Part shown: positions 10,421 through 21,519 of the stretch, piece by piece
Position numbering within the stretch: position 1 is the stretch's first letter
How the letters are laid out: the number at the start of each line of letters is the position of its first letter
Source of the DNA: Petaurus breviceps papuanus
Lineage: Eukaryota > Chordata > Mammalia > Diprotodontia > Petauridae
Direction: 5' to 3'
Assembly: GCA_028583685.1 (NCBI GenBank)
Contig: JAMXIF010000043.1
Span: 10,858,076 to 10,922,075, forward strand
DNA: 64,000 bases
The notes under the pieces: generated by a model
What the model saw: the letters and a program-made list of their open reading frames with translations, nothing else
Database searches by the model: none
Told to the model about the DNA's origin: nothing
Translations under genes and position numbers: made by a program

Positions 10421-12950
10421 TACCTGTATTCAACCTTCCCCTCTGACACATACTAGTGATGTTGCAATGCACATTCCATTTGATTAGTTGATGTCCTCAG
10501 GACAGTCTTTAAAACTATTCAGTGAGCTGTTGATCTACAAGGTTAGAGAAAATTTTCACACCAAAAATTCCCAATGCTGACATACTTGCATATTGGACCC
10601 CTCCTACTATCTCATATGCAATTCCATCTTCATCAATAGTGATTCTTTTCTGTGATTATATGCACACATTGAAAGTAATTGTTGGACAATGATTTAATGA
10701 TTCTTTCAATATTGATAGGCTATAAATATACAATTCTTGAGACTTAGTTGAAAATCCTGATATCCTCTTAATGGCTAGAGAACAGATGCCTGGAGAAGCA
10801 AGAGTTCAGAGTAAATTCTTGTAATCATTGGTAAGAGTGGTAAAATGAGAACTTGCAGCTAAAATTTGTGAATCCTGTAATCCTGTAGGAAGATATACAT
10901 ACATTAAGATGATTTAATTCATGAATATGCAACTTTGTGACAGGGTCTTTCTTTGCCTCTTCAGATACAGGTAAAGATGGGGACCTGTCCTGGAAAGCCA
11001 GTTTTTTTTTTTTTAACAGTCTTTATTTATGCTCATAGTCAGGGAGTAAACAGGTAAAAGAAGGTAAACAGGTTAAAAAAAAGTGAACTAAGCAAAATAA
11101 TATTCCCTACCTTTGTTTCCAGTACCTTTTTCTTCTCATTCAGATTTGATTTTATCATTTGATCACTGAACCCCAAACCTCACTATGACTAATCTCCTTC
11201 TTCTATGAATAAATGAATTGATCAATGAATGAATTGGTGAAAGAATGAATGAAAGAACAAATAGTAATTTAAGTGCTTGCTATTTTTGAATGACTGTACT
11301 GGGGATAAAATAGAAAAATACGACACTCCCTGATCTCAAGGAAGTAATGTTTTAATAGGGGACAACAAGATATATAAGACATTTCAAATGCAAGTCACAT
11401 AAAAAGGCCCAGTGCTTCAAAGGGTACAGAGGTAAACAATAATATACGTTTTTAAAATGTCATGTCCACTGGAGAGGGGGAGGGGGAACATGTCTTCTGA
11501 TATTGAATCATTTGAAAGTGCCAAGAACTTTGGTGGAGAGAACTTTCTTTTCTGGGTCTTCAGTAGGTGTAGAAGCTATGGAGGTAGAAAGAAAACATCA
11601 ATAAACCAATCAACAAGTATGTATTAAGGGCTGATTATACGACAGGAACTGTGCTTACTTGAAGAATAAAAGGAATAATATTCCCTCTAAGACCCTTAAA
11701 ACGATTCACTTTGTCATACTGAGGTGACACTCTGAAGATTTTCTTTTAGTTAAATTTTGAATGAATGTCATAAGGGACAGCATTTTACCCAAAGAAATAA
11801 AACCCTATGAAAAATGAGTAGGTAGATTCTTTGAGAGCAGGAGTGTTTTCCAGATCCCCTCAAAACTTGTCATACTATTCCATTCAGTTTTTGAAAAAAA
11901 AATCATTCTAATTATATTCCAAAGTGATAATTGGAGCCTTGCAACAATCTATAATGGAAGAAGTTTACATGGGGTGATCTAGTCCTCAGGAACCTTCCTC
12001 CTCCCTTCACATCATACCAGCTGACATGGAAATGAGCCATTTTATTATAAGCTAATTACCATTCACTTTTTATCAGCTAACAAATCGATTTGCACAGCAC
12101 TTTTTAAAATTCAGGAACTGCTTTACGAATTTGTTGAAACAAAGAGGGTCATTACCAAGTCCCATTATCAATCCTGCCAGCTCTCTCCTGGGCCATAATT
12201 ATTCTAGCCACGAGGAGATTCTTGATAGGACGACAGGTCATTGAGGCCCTGCCTGTTTGAATCATGTGCACTGGGTCCTTCCAGAAATGTGTCTATAAGG
12301 AGGCCTTCTCTACCCCTGTAACACATCAGTGGCTGCAGATAATAGAAAGCAGCATGCCCACATCATCATCCTCAATTAACACTTAGTGATCCTCCAGGGA
12401 GTCAGAGTCCCAGAGGCACTACCAAGGTGAAGGTTCCCCCTCTGTGGCAGCCTGAAGATGCACAAATATCACATCTCAATCCTTCTACTCCCAGCATGTA
12501 AGGCACCTTCTGAATGCTAAATCTTTTTCAAACTCACCTCCTTCTAAAAGACCTTCAATTAACCCTATCTGACTCTGTTCACCCTTTTTGTTTGCTTCTC
12601 CTGACCACCCAGGTGGTAAGATTTTACTTTATTAGGGTATATTTGTTGTTATGTTGACATGTGAGTTAGTGAAGTTACTGAGTTCCCAAAGGGCAGTGGC
12701 TTCTGCTTCCCTAATGAGGCCACAAGTATCTCAGCAAATAAGCATAAGCAAGGCATAATTTCATTTTAAAATAAATACCCTTGAAGGGAGAATCACTTGG
12801 ATAGTAATAAGGAGAGATCATTCAATGTGTCTGTGTGTGTTTGTGTGTGTGCAGGGCAGAGGGTTGAAGTACAGGCTCAATAGTATTCCTACTACTTACC
12901 TATTTGCTTCCAGTAGTGATAGAAAGTCAGACAATTAGCATTACAGAATG
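10421..12950. other. Mostly unique DNA with two core-SINE-like fragments
   Basis: No gene or ORF of note. Fragments near 11220-11400 and 11600-11690 resemble the old mammalian repeat whose consensus reads like 'catttattaagcacctactatgtgccag'. The stretch 11990-12430 has no visible repeat and is rich in TAAT cores. A short GT repeat lies at 12828-12852. Confidence 0.5.
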
Positions 12951-13240
12951 TCATAACTTGAAAGGAATTTAGAGGTCATTGAGCCCAACCCCTACCTCAA
13001 ATGTGAATTCCCTTTGGAATGAAGAGAGTCAATACTAGATAATTCAGAGTTTAAATGGTAACTCAGCACGGTAGGGAAATTACTGGATTTGAAGTCAAAA
13101 GACACCGAATTTCAGTATCTTCTCAAGACAACTAGCCATGTCACCATAGGAAAGTCATTTAAAATTTCCGAACCTCACTTTCCTTGCTTGTAAAATGGAG
13201 AAAATAATGCCTGAGGTATTCAACTCACAGCATTCCTATG
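12945..13240 (+). repeat. MIR/core-SINE cluster
   Basis: 12945-13020 matches the old 'acagaatgt...cttgaaaggaatttagaggtcattgagcccaacccc' type fragment. 13070-13235 is a MIR-type tRNA-derived SINE: GAAGTCAAAAGACACCGAAT, then the core and 'aaaatggagaaaataatgcc'. Both are diverged, as expected of therian-wide families. Confidence 0.75.
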
Positions 13241-13689
13241 AGGAAGGATTATATATATATATATATATAATGTTGCTTTCATTATTACTATCATTATTAC
13301 AAATTTGAATCAATGGAAGAAAGGAAAGGCACAGATAATTGGAATCAGCTTGTAAACACACCAACAGTCATATATCTGGCTCTTCCTTTGGCCTAGTAGG
13401 GCATTCCACATAAATAAACTGTTAAGGCAACCAAAGTTTACCACACTAAACATTGAGATATTTTGAAATTTTTCATAATTTTGCATGAAAATCTTCCTAA
13501 AATCTGTTTGATATTCTTTCATATTGCCATAAATTTCAAAAACATGGTGAAAATATTTTGATCAAATTTTCTTGGTGATTCAAGGTCACTCTTATAATCA
13601 GATACAAAAGAAGGGAGTTGGAACAATCAGTAAAATGTTTTTAAAGTAATTAAAAAATACACACATATATAAACATACACATGCAATGT

Positions 13690-13920
13690 AAATATCCATA
13701 TATGTATGTATTTGATATCTGAGGTCTCTTCTAGCTCTTGTGATCCCTCTCCAAGACAGAGAGGCAAAAATCGCATCGTGGAAAGAGAATTGGGAGAGTT
13801 CTGGGCTCACTACTGCTTCTGACATTTTCTTTGTAACCAAAGGTGATTCTCAACTGATTAAAATCTTTATTTACTCCTCTGTAAAATATGGATGGTAGAA
13901 CTCATGTCTCAATCTAATTT
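13690..13920 (+). repeat. MIR copies
   Basis: 13708-13745 is a MIR 3' end (GGTCTCTTCTAGCTCTTGTG). 13772-13915 is a second, fuller MIR with 'tcgtggaaagagaattggga' and 'tcctctgtaaaatatgga'. Old and diverged. Confidence 0.7.
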
Positions 13921-14549
13921 TTTTGTGATTAAATTAAGGATTTAAGAAAAACACTATAAACTTTAAAGTGCTTTATAAAATTCAACTGTTTTTATTATTG
14001 AGTTTATTACTTTAATAAGATGATTATTGTTTTATTATTATTATTTACTTTATTACTTTAGTATGGTGATCTCATGTAAAGTTTCAATGGGTGGGATTGT
14101 TTACTTTTATATTAAATGCTCTGGACTCCTGTGCTTCCCCCCCCCCCCAATTCCTACACATGCTTTTTTAATAGTTTTTCTCTTTCCCTGCTACTAAGTC
14201 ATTTATCACTCTTTGCTGCTATCAGTATGATTGTATATGATACTAATAACCATCTCAATGAGCCTGCAGTTCTTATCCCTGCCCATCGTCCATCTTTCAA
14301 TTTGGTACTGCTGATATACCTTGAGTTAGAGGACTAGATAACCCTACTTTTGAAATTTCGTATTAAAGCAAGAGTAAATATACTTTGAGAGAAGTTCTTA
14401 GCAAGTAGTATAGTAATTAAATGCATAAGTCCTAATGAATAGACTTTGCAACACTGACTTTGACTGAAATAAAATACAACTGTAGTTGGAGTTAAAAGCA
14501 TTTTTTCATATAGATATATCAATATGGATAGATATATCTAGACATATCA

Positions 14550-14569
14550 GTAGATAGATAGGTAGATAG

Positions 14570-14650
<81 letters not shown>

Positions 14651-14660
14651 GATAGACATA
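14550..14660 (+). repeat. (GATA)n / (TAGA)n microsatellite
   Basis: About 25 tetranucleotide units with a few interruptions. Minus-strand translation as (IYLS)n is an artefact of the repeat. Confidence 0.95.
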
Positions 14661-15119
14661 GATAATTTATCAGTCAAACAAAGCAAATAGCCTCGGCACA
14701 TACCATCTGAGAGTACTGGGAAGCGATTCAGAACATCCTGACATGTGGTTAAAGCTGAGGGGAAAAATTTTATATTTACTTAAAATAATCATCAAATGTA
14801 TCATAAAGAAATGACTATATAATAAAATGTCAAGATCTCAACTTTTCCTCTTCCTAAATATTTAGGAACCTACATTAAGTCTCTCAAAAATTAAGCTCTT
14901 CCATGAAATGATGGAGCCATAAGCCATGATACTTCATTCTGTTATTTGATATACTTAAAATATATGTCAATAGTGTTCATTTTACAGAATTTTAGATTCA
15001 AAGAATGGAGAAAATAGAGTATTAGTTTTGAAAAACTTGCAATATCAGTTTTCCCCTGGAAACATAGTAAATATTTTATGGTAGCCCCAACTCATGAAAT
15101 GTACTTTTGCGAGCAATCT

Positions 15120-15240
15120 TTACTAATCAATCAATAAATAAAAAAAACATTTATAAAGTGCTTACTCTTTACTGGATACTGTGTTAGATGGTGGAGATAC
15201 AAAGAAAAAGTGAGAGTAATTCCTGCCCTAGTTTATTATT
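15120..15240 (+). repeat. Old core-SINE-type repeat
   Basis: Matches the diverged 'aatcaatcaataaat...gtgcttactctttactggatactgtgttagatggtggagatacaaag' type, seen also at 28690-28840, 33710-33840 and 40840-40960. Non-coding. Confidence 0.6.
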
Positions 15241-15604
15241 ATTAGTATATATTAGTTTCTTCAATAATGGAAAAGGCAGCATATGTAAGTAAATACATAC
15301 ATAATTAAGTCAATAAGCAAACATTAAGCCATTATTGTTTCCATATTCCACTTTCAAGAGATATAGAGATTAAATGTAAATCAATCTTAGAAGACACATG
15401 TTCCCAAACCTTTTTCTGGCTTGTGGTCCTTAGTTTTCAGTAAACCTCATTATTCCCCCTATTAATATTAAATGACATAAATTCTATTGTTTATCATGCA
15501 TATGCACACAAAAAAATGATCAATTTGATTAGATAATAGAATAAGTTATAAACAAAATACTTCCCATACCTCCTTGACAAGCTTCTTAAACACCTTGGAA
15601 TTAT

Positions 15605-15870
15605 GACAAAAGCTATGTGGTATAGTAGATAGAGTTTTGAATTTTAAGTTAGGAAGTCTTGAGAGTTCAGATCCAACTATACAAACTTACTAGCTCTGTG
15701 ACCCTGAGTAAGTCACTGAAACTCTCAGCATCAATTTCCCCATCTATAAAATGAGGATAACAAAGTACCTACTTCACATAGTTGAGACAAGTATTTTATA
15801 AGATAACATGTCATATGCTTTGTAAAGTTCAAGGCACTGTATAAATGCTAGATAATGTTCTTGTTGTATT
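15605..15870 (+). repeat. MIR, near full length
   Basis: A tRNA-derived head (ATGTGGTATAGTAGATAGAG), the conserved core (AGCTCTGTGACCCTGAGTAA), 'tctataaaatgaggataaca' and the 3' tail (GGCACTGTATAAATGCTAGA). Orientation plus. Confidence 0.85.
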
Positions 15871-15984
15871 GAAATAATTGATGGCTGTGATTACTCAGGA
15901 AATATCAGTGACTTTGGAAACATGACGGATAAGGGGATAAGAACCATACAATTAGATAGAAGTTGATGTTGCAGTTCTCAAAAA

Positions 15985-17350
15985 GGGAGAAGTGAGTGAA
16001 ATCTACTGGTCTGCTGAAATTCTAAGAGTGCATCAACAAAAAGATGTTTAGTGAACATCTAGAAAAGGAAGCAGAGATCACAGCTCCCTCAATCAACAGT
16101 CATACCAGACTAATTTACTTTCCTTTTTTTCAGTTATCAGACTGCTTGATCAGGGCAATATAGTCAATATTATTCACCTAGATTTTAGCAAATATTTGCC
16201 AAAACCATACTATTCTTGGGAAGAAAGGACTAGATATGTGCTATTCAGTAGCATACCGTGTTTCCCCGATAATAAGCCCTCCCCCGAAAATAAGCCCTAT
16301 TGAGATTGCTACTGTAGTGAAGGTGATCCCCTGCACTACATGCTACATTATGGTACCCTCTGTATGCACGGTCCCTCCCCCCCTGTGTGAAACGCACGCC
16401 GCACTCTGAGCTGCATCCAATTAGAGCTGCAGCAGTAAGCACGTCATCCTGTTCTTCCCCAGTGATTTGCTTGCTTGCGCCATTGAGAGCAGTGCCGCGG
16501 AGGAGAGCTGAGGCAGGAGAACATGAGCCCTCCCCTGAAAATAAGCCCTCTGGTGTTTTTCTTTCCAAAAAATTAATAAGACAGTGTCTTATTATCGGGG
16601 AAACACAATATTTAGGTGTAATCTGAAATAGATGAAAGATCAAATCCAAAGAGCATTCATTAATGATTTAATGTCAACTTGGGCAATTCTAGGAACTGGA
16701 ATTTGGCCCTATGTTGTTTGACATTATTGATAATGACCTGGATAAAAGTTGAGGCAGCATGTTTCTAATTTTATAGGTGATAAAAAATTTAAGGGGTATT
16801 TAATATATTTCATGAAAGAGTCAGGTATTTAAAACAATGACAGGATAAAATGTAGAACTAAATCTAGTATGATGAAATTTATTATCATTGCTAATATATC
16901 TCATTATGTTAAAACAAATTAGTTTTATAAACAAAACATGGTTGGTGGGATGAGTTGTGGCTAGACTATCATCATAAGATAGTATGGAGTTTTAGTGAAC
17001 TGAAAGTTCAACATGAGCTAGCCATATGTTATGATAGTCAAAAAACAAAAACAAAAGAACAAAACAAAACAAAAATATAAACTTAAGATCCATTGAAAAG
17101 TTTATTCAAACCTAGGGAAGCCTTAGTCTGACCATAGTTGAGTTCTGCATTCATTTCTGGGTTACTACATTTTACTGACAAAGAAAAAGATTCCACGGAG
17201 GTCACTCAGGAAAATGAAAGGCTTTTAGAATCAAGGCATAAGAGGATTGATTGAAGGGACTGGCACTGTGTAGCCTAAAGTAAAGAAGACTTAGAGAAAG
17301 TAATGATAACTTTTTAAAAAAATACTTAAAGGGATTTCATCTGGAGGAGG
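15985..17350 (+). mobile_element. L3/CR1 LINE, RT region (5' part of a split copy)
   Basis: A diverged CR1-clade LINE. The stretch at 16165-16200 translates to IHLDFSKYLPK, the CR1/L3 reverse transcriptase block usually read as LDFSKAFD; flanking blocks match in order (ACTAATTTACTTTCCTTT; TTGTTTGACATTATTGATAA; GGAGTTTTAGTGAACTGAAA; TCTGGAGGAGG at the end). A mariner-like MITE splits it at 16254. Its 3' end continues at 22028-22280, so 17351-22027 is later inserted DNA. Many frame breaks; long dead. Confidence 0.8.
16256..16608. mobile_element. Tc1/mariner-like MITE, 353 bp
   Basis: Bounded by TA at 16254-16255 and 16609-16610, the usual Tc1/mariner TSD. The terminal inverted repeats share a perfect 19-mer, GTGTTTCCCCGATAATAAG at 16258-16276 and its complement at 16588-16606. 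A subterminal block, GCCCTCCCC(C/T)GAAAATAAGCC, occurs in direct orientation near both ends. The interior is GC- and CpG-richer than its surroundings and encodes no transposase; ORFs across it are accidental. A non-autonomous copy that needed a transposase in trans. The family name is not assigned. Confidence 0.8.
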
Positions 17351-18011
17351 TATTTTTAAAAAAAGTTTTTATTGACATTTTTTGTTGTTCAATTCAACAT
17401 AGTATCACATGATGCCTTTTCCCACCCCCTCCAGAAAGCCAGCCATATGACATATGACATTTTTAGGAGAAGAAAAAAATATAAGCACATTGAAAACATC
17501 TGAAAATAGTAATGGGTCACATGTGTGGATTCTCTGCCTCCAAGAAGCAGTAAGGCAGAGGTATATTCTTATATCTTTCCATTTGAGTCCCAGTTGATCT
17601 TTTAAACTTTGTTTTATTTACTTTTGATTTCTTTCCATTTGCATTATTGGTATATTACTTTTTTGGCTCTGTTTACTTTACTCTGCTTAATCTCTTGTAG
17701 CTCTTTCTACATTTCTCTTTATTGATCACATATATAATTTCTTAGAACACAGTAATGTTCTATTAATTAATTAAGTTCATGTACCTTAATTTATTTAATA
17801 ATTGCCCAATTGATAGGCATCTATTGTGCTTCCAAATTCTAGCAATGACAAAAAGTACTCCTCTAAATATTTTCAAGCATAAGATTTTCCCCCCTCATTG
17901 ATAGTTTCCTTGGGGTATAAGCTCAGTAATGAAATCTCTGGATCAAAGTGTATCATTATTTCAGCTACTTTATTTGCACAGCTCCAAATTGCTTTCCAAA
18001 TCGATTGTGCC
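17351..18011 (-). mobile_element. L1 LINE 3' end (first part of a nested copy)
   Basis: Minus-strand L1: the 3' end lies at about 17351 next to 'tttttaaaaaaagttttt', followed by 3' UTR and the C-terminal end of ORF2, recognisable from antisense blocks 'aattgataggcatctattgtg' and 'ccaaattgctttccaaat'. It breaks at about 18011 and resumes at 21520, where the next ORF2 block (GGTTGTAACACTTCACAGCT) follows. The L1 therefore inserted in the L3 at 17350/22028 and was later split. Confidence 0.8.
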
Positions 18012-18536
18012 AAAGGATTCTGGAAGGTGCTGGAGTACCACATTTCACTGCATAATTGTTGCCACCAAACAATCATCTCACCCTGTTTTTTTTAGTCTAA
18101 AATTTGGTTTATAACCTTTCATCTTGTAATTGTTGCATGGTATATTTCTGTTCATCAGGTCCCTTAAAAGGTAAACAGAGGAGGAATGTATTCACCAGTG
18201 GCATAGGAATATGCATTTATCTCTAGTGCTTTTCAAGCCAGGAGCCTAGAATTCTCAGCACAGGCATTGTCAGTATTCAATTTTAATGTATATTAATGAG
18301 CATTGTGTACATCCTAATATTGCAGCAAAGACAGTTTAGTAATAAATTATTTTTATGCAATACTAGTAATTTTTTTTAAAAAAACTTCACACAATAGTTG
18401 CACCCCTCCATTTAAAAAAAATGGTATAAAATCTGTGACAATTTTTCAGCAAAATATGGTTGGTAAGAAAAATACAAGCTCTCCAGATTTCCCCCCCAAA
18501 CAATACAAAACAGCACCTTGGGAGTTGGGGGGGGGG
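18012..18536 (+). mobile_element. Older HAL1-like element, 5' end
   Basis: 18012-18036 (GGATTCTGGAAGGTGCTGGA) matches the head of the element at 33884 (CAATTCTGGGAAGATGGTGG). 18450-18520 (ACAAGCTCTCCAGATTTCCC, then CCAAACAATACAAAACAGCA) matches the next part of that 5' UTR at 33905-33970. The 410 bp between (18037-18450) are absent from the other copy and look like an extra insertion of unknown origin. ORF1 of this copy is not found; the 3' part is at 20311-21519. Confidence 0.6.
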
Positions 18537-19522
18537 TGTGATGCCAAGGAAAGGCAACTTCCCAAGGTTCAAAATACCAGCAAGGTGCTCTCCATTTTAT
18601 TCAGTGAAAAATTAAGAGCAGAGAAGATCAAAATATGACATCATTCAAAATACAGCATTTACTAAGTGTGATTCAATAATCTCCAATTACTACTACACCC
18701 CTGGCCATTACATTCATTTAGTCCATCACAAAGCCCCTGTTCTCAAATGGAGATTAGTTTCCAATCATAAGTAAAGTACATTCATTTGTTCAATTACAGA
18801 GCACAAAAAGGTCAAAAGTTCCCCACCTTTGGATCACAATTGAATCTACCCCAGAGTTACAACAAGCTTAAGCACAGCATTTAATACCCAAATGGAGGTC
18901 TCTTCTTCATCTTGACATGAGGCAAGTTTTCAGCAATCTTTGTTCCTGGGGAGACAAAGCTTAGCAAGGCCACAAAATACATTTCCAGTCTCTTCATTAA
19001 TTCATTCTCTGTCTGCAGAACGGTCCTAGGATCCCTGAAAACATTAGCAAAACCCTCTTCCAGGATTTCTGTAAACATACAACAAGAAAATCCTTCTTCA
19101 GGGTTTCTGAACCAACAGCAAGGTTCCAAGGCCTCTGCAACAACAGGACTGTCTTTCACTAGTGGACAAATCTGGCAAAACAACATCAAAACAGACAGAC
19201 AAAGTACCAGCATAACAGCCATGTCTCCTCAGTCATTGGCAGCTCTGGGTGGCAGCTCTCAAAAGTCCTGGGCGATTCAAAGTGGCCCTCAGCAATCCTC
19301 TCAGTCTCTGCCTCCAAAGGTGCTACTTCCAAAAAGTTCTTCTGACTCTCTCTTTTCTTGTGTCTCTCTAAATTTATATTACCGGCTCCTCCCAGTTCAG
19401 TCCTCTCTTTTCACATCAACAAGTCCATCCCACAAGTGGGATTCACAAGCTCTGGGTTTTAATACAATCAATTTGAAAATCAAGCCAATACAGGGGGATC
19501 TTTAAATTTCATTACTATTACA
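18537..19522 (-). mobile_element. Solo LTR, about 986 bp
   Basis: A retroviral-type LTR fossil. On the minus strand it runs TGTAATAGTAATG...GGCATCACA, with TG/CA ends. It has a TATA-like AATATAAATT at 19371-19380 and an AATAAA signal at 18595-18601, about 60 bases before its end. G runs flank both sides (18527-18536 and 19523-19529), consistent with a short G-only TSD. It sits in the G-rich head of a SINE. Class is not certain. Its first 30 bases resemble those of the LTR at 19773. Confidence 0.65.
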
Positions 19523-19735
19523 GGGGGGGCAGCGGCTAAGTGGCACAGTGGATAGAGCACGGGCCCTGAAGTCAGGAGAACCTGAGTTCAAATCCAGCCT
19601 CAGTCACTTAGCACTTATTAGGTGTTGGACCTTGGGCAAGTGGCTTAATACCAATTGCCTTGTCTTCACTACTCCAAGAAGAAAAAAAAAAAGCAAAAAA
19701 CAAACAATAAACAAAAAAATCCAGGACCTTGGGTA
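19523..19735 (+). mobile_element. Marsupial tRNA-derived SINE (WSINE-like)
   Basis: Head GGGGCAGCGGCTAAGTGGCA (marsupial 'ggggcagctaggtggc' type), box B-like GAGTTCAAATCCAGCC, 'ttgggcaagtggcttaatac', and an A-rich tail at 19680-19727. A likely TSD is CACCTTGGG (18513-18521 region) on the left and GACCTTGGG (19728-19736 region) on the right; the left copy is now separated from the SINE by the LTR. Confidence 0.85.
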
Positions 19736-19772
19736 AAAATAGAACAATCAAAATAAACAAGAGTTGGGGAAG

Positions 19773-20310
19773 TGTAATGAGAATGTAAATTTTAAAGATC
19801 TTCCCTGCCCCTAGGCTAAAGTGCACCTGGAGCCTGGGGTAGGAGGCTTGTTTTTCAGTAGATACTTTTTGTTTGGCCAGTGGGTGCAAAAGGTTGTTAC
19901 ATTCTCTGAGCCAGGAGAAGGCTATATAAGCCCTGATGTGAGGCTTTGTTTTGGGGCTCACTTTGAGAAGTGTTCTGTGATTTGATGTGGATTCTGGGAA
20001 GCCCTTGTCCAGAGCCCCCCGGCTTTGAAAAACCCAGATGTTGAAACCCAGATGTTGATTTGGTATGGATGTAATGGCCGGACAGTTTGGAAAGCTGTCT
20101 ACTTGATCTGTTTCTGTCTTGATAATTCTGCCTGTATACTTTGAAGTTCGGGGTGTTGACCTTTTTCCCCTGAACAAGGTAAATGATATATGTTTGACTG
20201 ATTAAAGTAAGCTTGTTAACCCATTTTGAGTTGCTTTCCTTTATCAAAGCAGATCCAAGAACCAGTGTTGGCAGCAAACCCTGAGGACACTTGGGGTGCT
20301 TGCTGCTACA
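19773..20310 (+). mobile_element. Solo LTR, 538 bp
   Basis: Begins TGTAATGAGAATG and ends TTGCTGCTACA (TG/CA). A TATA box, GGCTATATAAG, lies at 19920-19930, and ATTAAA at 20201-20206, 105 bases before the end: U3, R and U5 are all recognisable in size and order. It sits in the 5' UTR of the older HAL1-like element, and immediately after it comes that element's 3' region, so the element's ORF1 was lost at this point. No clear TSD. Its head resembles the opposite-facing LTR that starts at 19522. Confidence 0.65.
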
Positions 20311-21519
20311 GGATAAAAATGGTAATCCTGGGTAAAAAGAGTAATTATCTTATACATGGTAAAAAGAGTAATTATATTATACAGATGAGATGAAAAAGAA
20401 AGAACTGACAGAGGAATGGAGGAGTTCTGTAACCCTACTCTCATTGGGAAATGGGTTAAAAAGGGAGCAATACAGACATATCTAAAAGGATACGAAAGTC
20501 TTCCAAATTCAGAAAGATATAAAAGGCTAAGAGGGTAGGGGGGAAGGTATTTTTAGAGGTAGAGGAGAGGGAATAGGACAAGGTGGGGTATAGTAGGGTC
20601 TCTAGATTAACAGGAACGAGGAAAGGATAAGGGAGGGATCTTTGGAGGAAGGGTAGGTTAAGTAATAGGAGGTCAAGGTAGTAAGTAGAAGCAAAGTAGA
20701 AGAGTCAGTAGGGATAGGAAATGAGAAATACACACAAACATAAAATAAAGATCTGGAGAAGAATTTATTAGAAAAAAAAGCAAGGGTAGTAGTCATGCCA
20801 TATGTCAGTCATATTAATGTTGTTTTAGACCATTTAAAATAACTAGACACTACAAGATTGGAATATTGCTGTAGTGTAGGAAATAATGAGCTGGTGGACT
20901 TAGACAGATATGGAAAGACTTTGATTTATGAAGGATGTTATTCAATCTCAGAAACAGAGGACAAATGAGTAAGTGGTCTTACATAGATGTTTATGAATGT
21001 ATGTGTCTACATGAGTATGATTATAGATATCTAAGTATATGAATGTATGCATGCATATTACATGTATGTATATGAATATAAGTATGTATTTAGATGTATA
21101 TACATACACACATGCACACATAATACATGTATATATATACATGTATGTGGTATGTGTATTTGTGTTTATGTGTATGTCTATCTATTTATACACAATTAAT
21201 TGTAGCCTTGTGGTGGGGGTAAAGGAGGGAAAGAGAACAAAATAAAAAGTGTATAGCAGAGTAGAAAAAGAAAACTTACAAGGATGCAAAGAAAATCTTC
21301 ACAGCTCTGAACACAATGTGCAATATTTGTTATATATGCTTTCTTCAAATGGAAATTTATTGCTGTATATTTTGAATCCTCCTTTACTTTCTGTTGCACA
21401 CATGACAGTATATATTTTTTTCTTTTCTTATTTTTGTATTCAGGTTTAAGTATTTAAGTTTATAATATGTTACCTTTCTTTTCTTATTTGTATTTAATTT
21501 TAGAAATAGTAAAATTTTT
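20311..21519 (+). mobile_element. Older HAL1-like element, 3' region
   Basis: Parallel to 39340-40200 block for block: GTAAAAAGAGTAATTATATT, the purine-rich stretch, 'gaggtcaaggtagtaagtag', a TGTA/TA microsatellite (21000-21190), 'ttgtagccttgtggtggggg', 'tcttcaaatggaaatttatt', and a T-rich 3' end near 21518. The bases around its two ends in the host L1 (AAATCGATTGTG near 17998; AAATGGTTGTAA near 21520) look like a decayed TSD. Confidence 0.7.

Noticed and set aside
14519-14701. Regularly spaced short repeats that might suggest an array
   Set aside because: They are plain (GATA)n; there are no spacers of constant length, so this is not CRISPR-like.
16245-16649. A 134-codon frame over the MITE
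   Set aside because: It spans both inverted repeats and shows no transposase motif; the element is too short to encode one.
19608-20277. Minus-strand frames of 189 and 126 codons
   Set aside because: They run antisense through a SINE and an LTR and have no recognisable domain.
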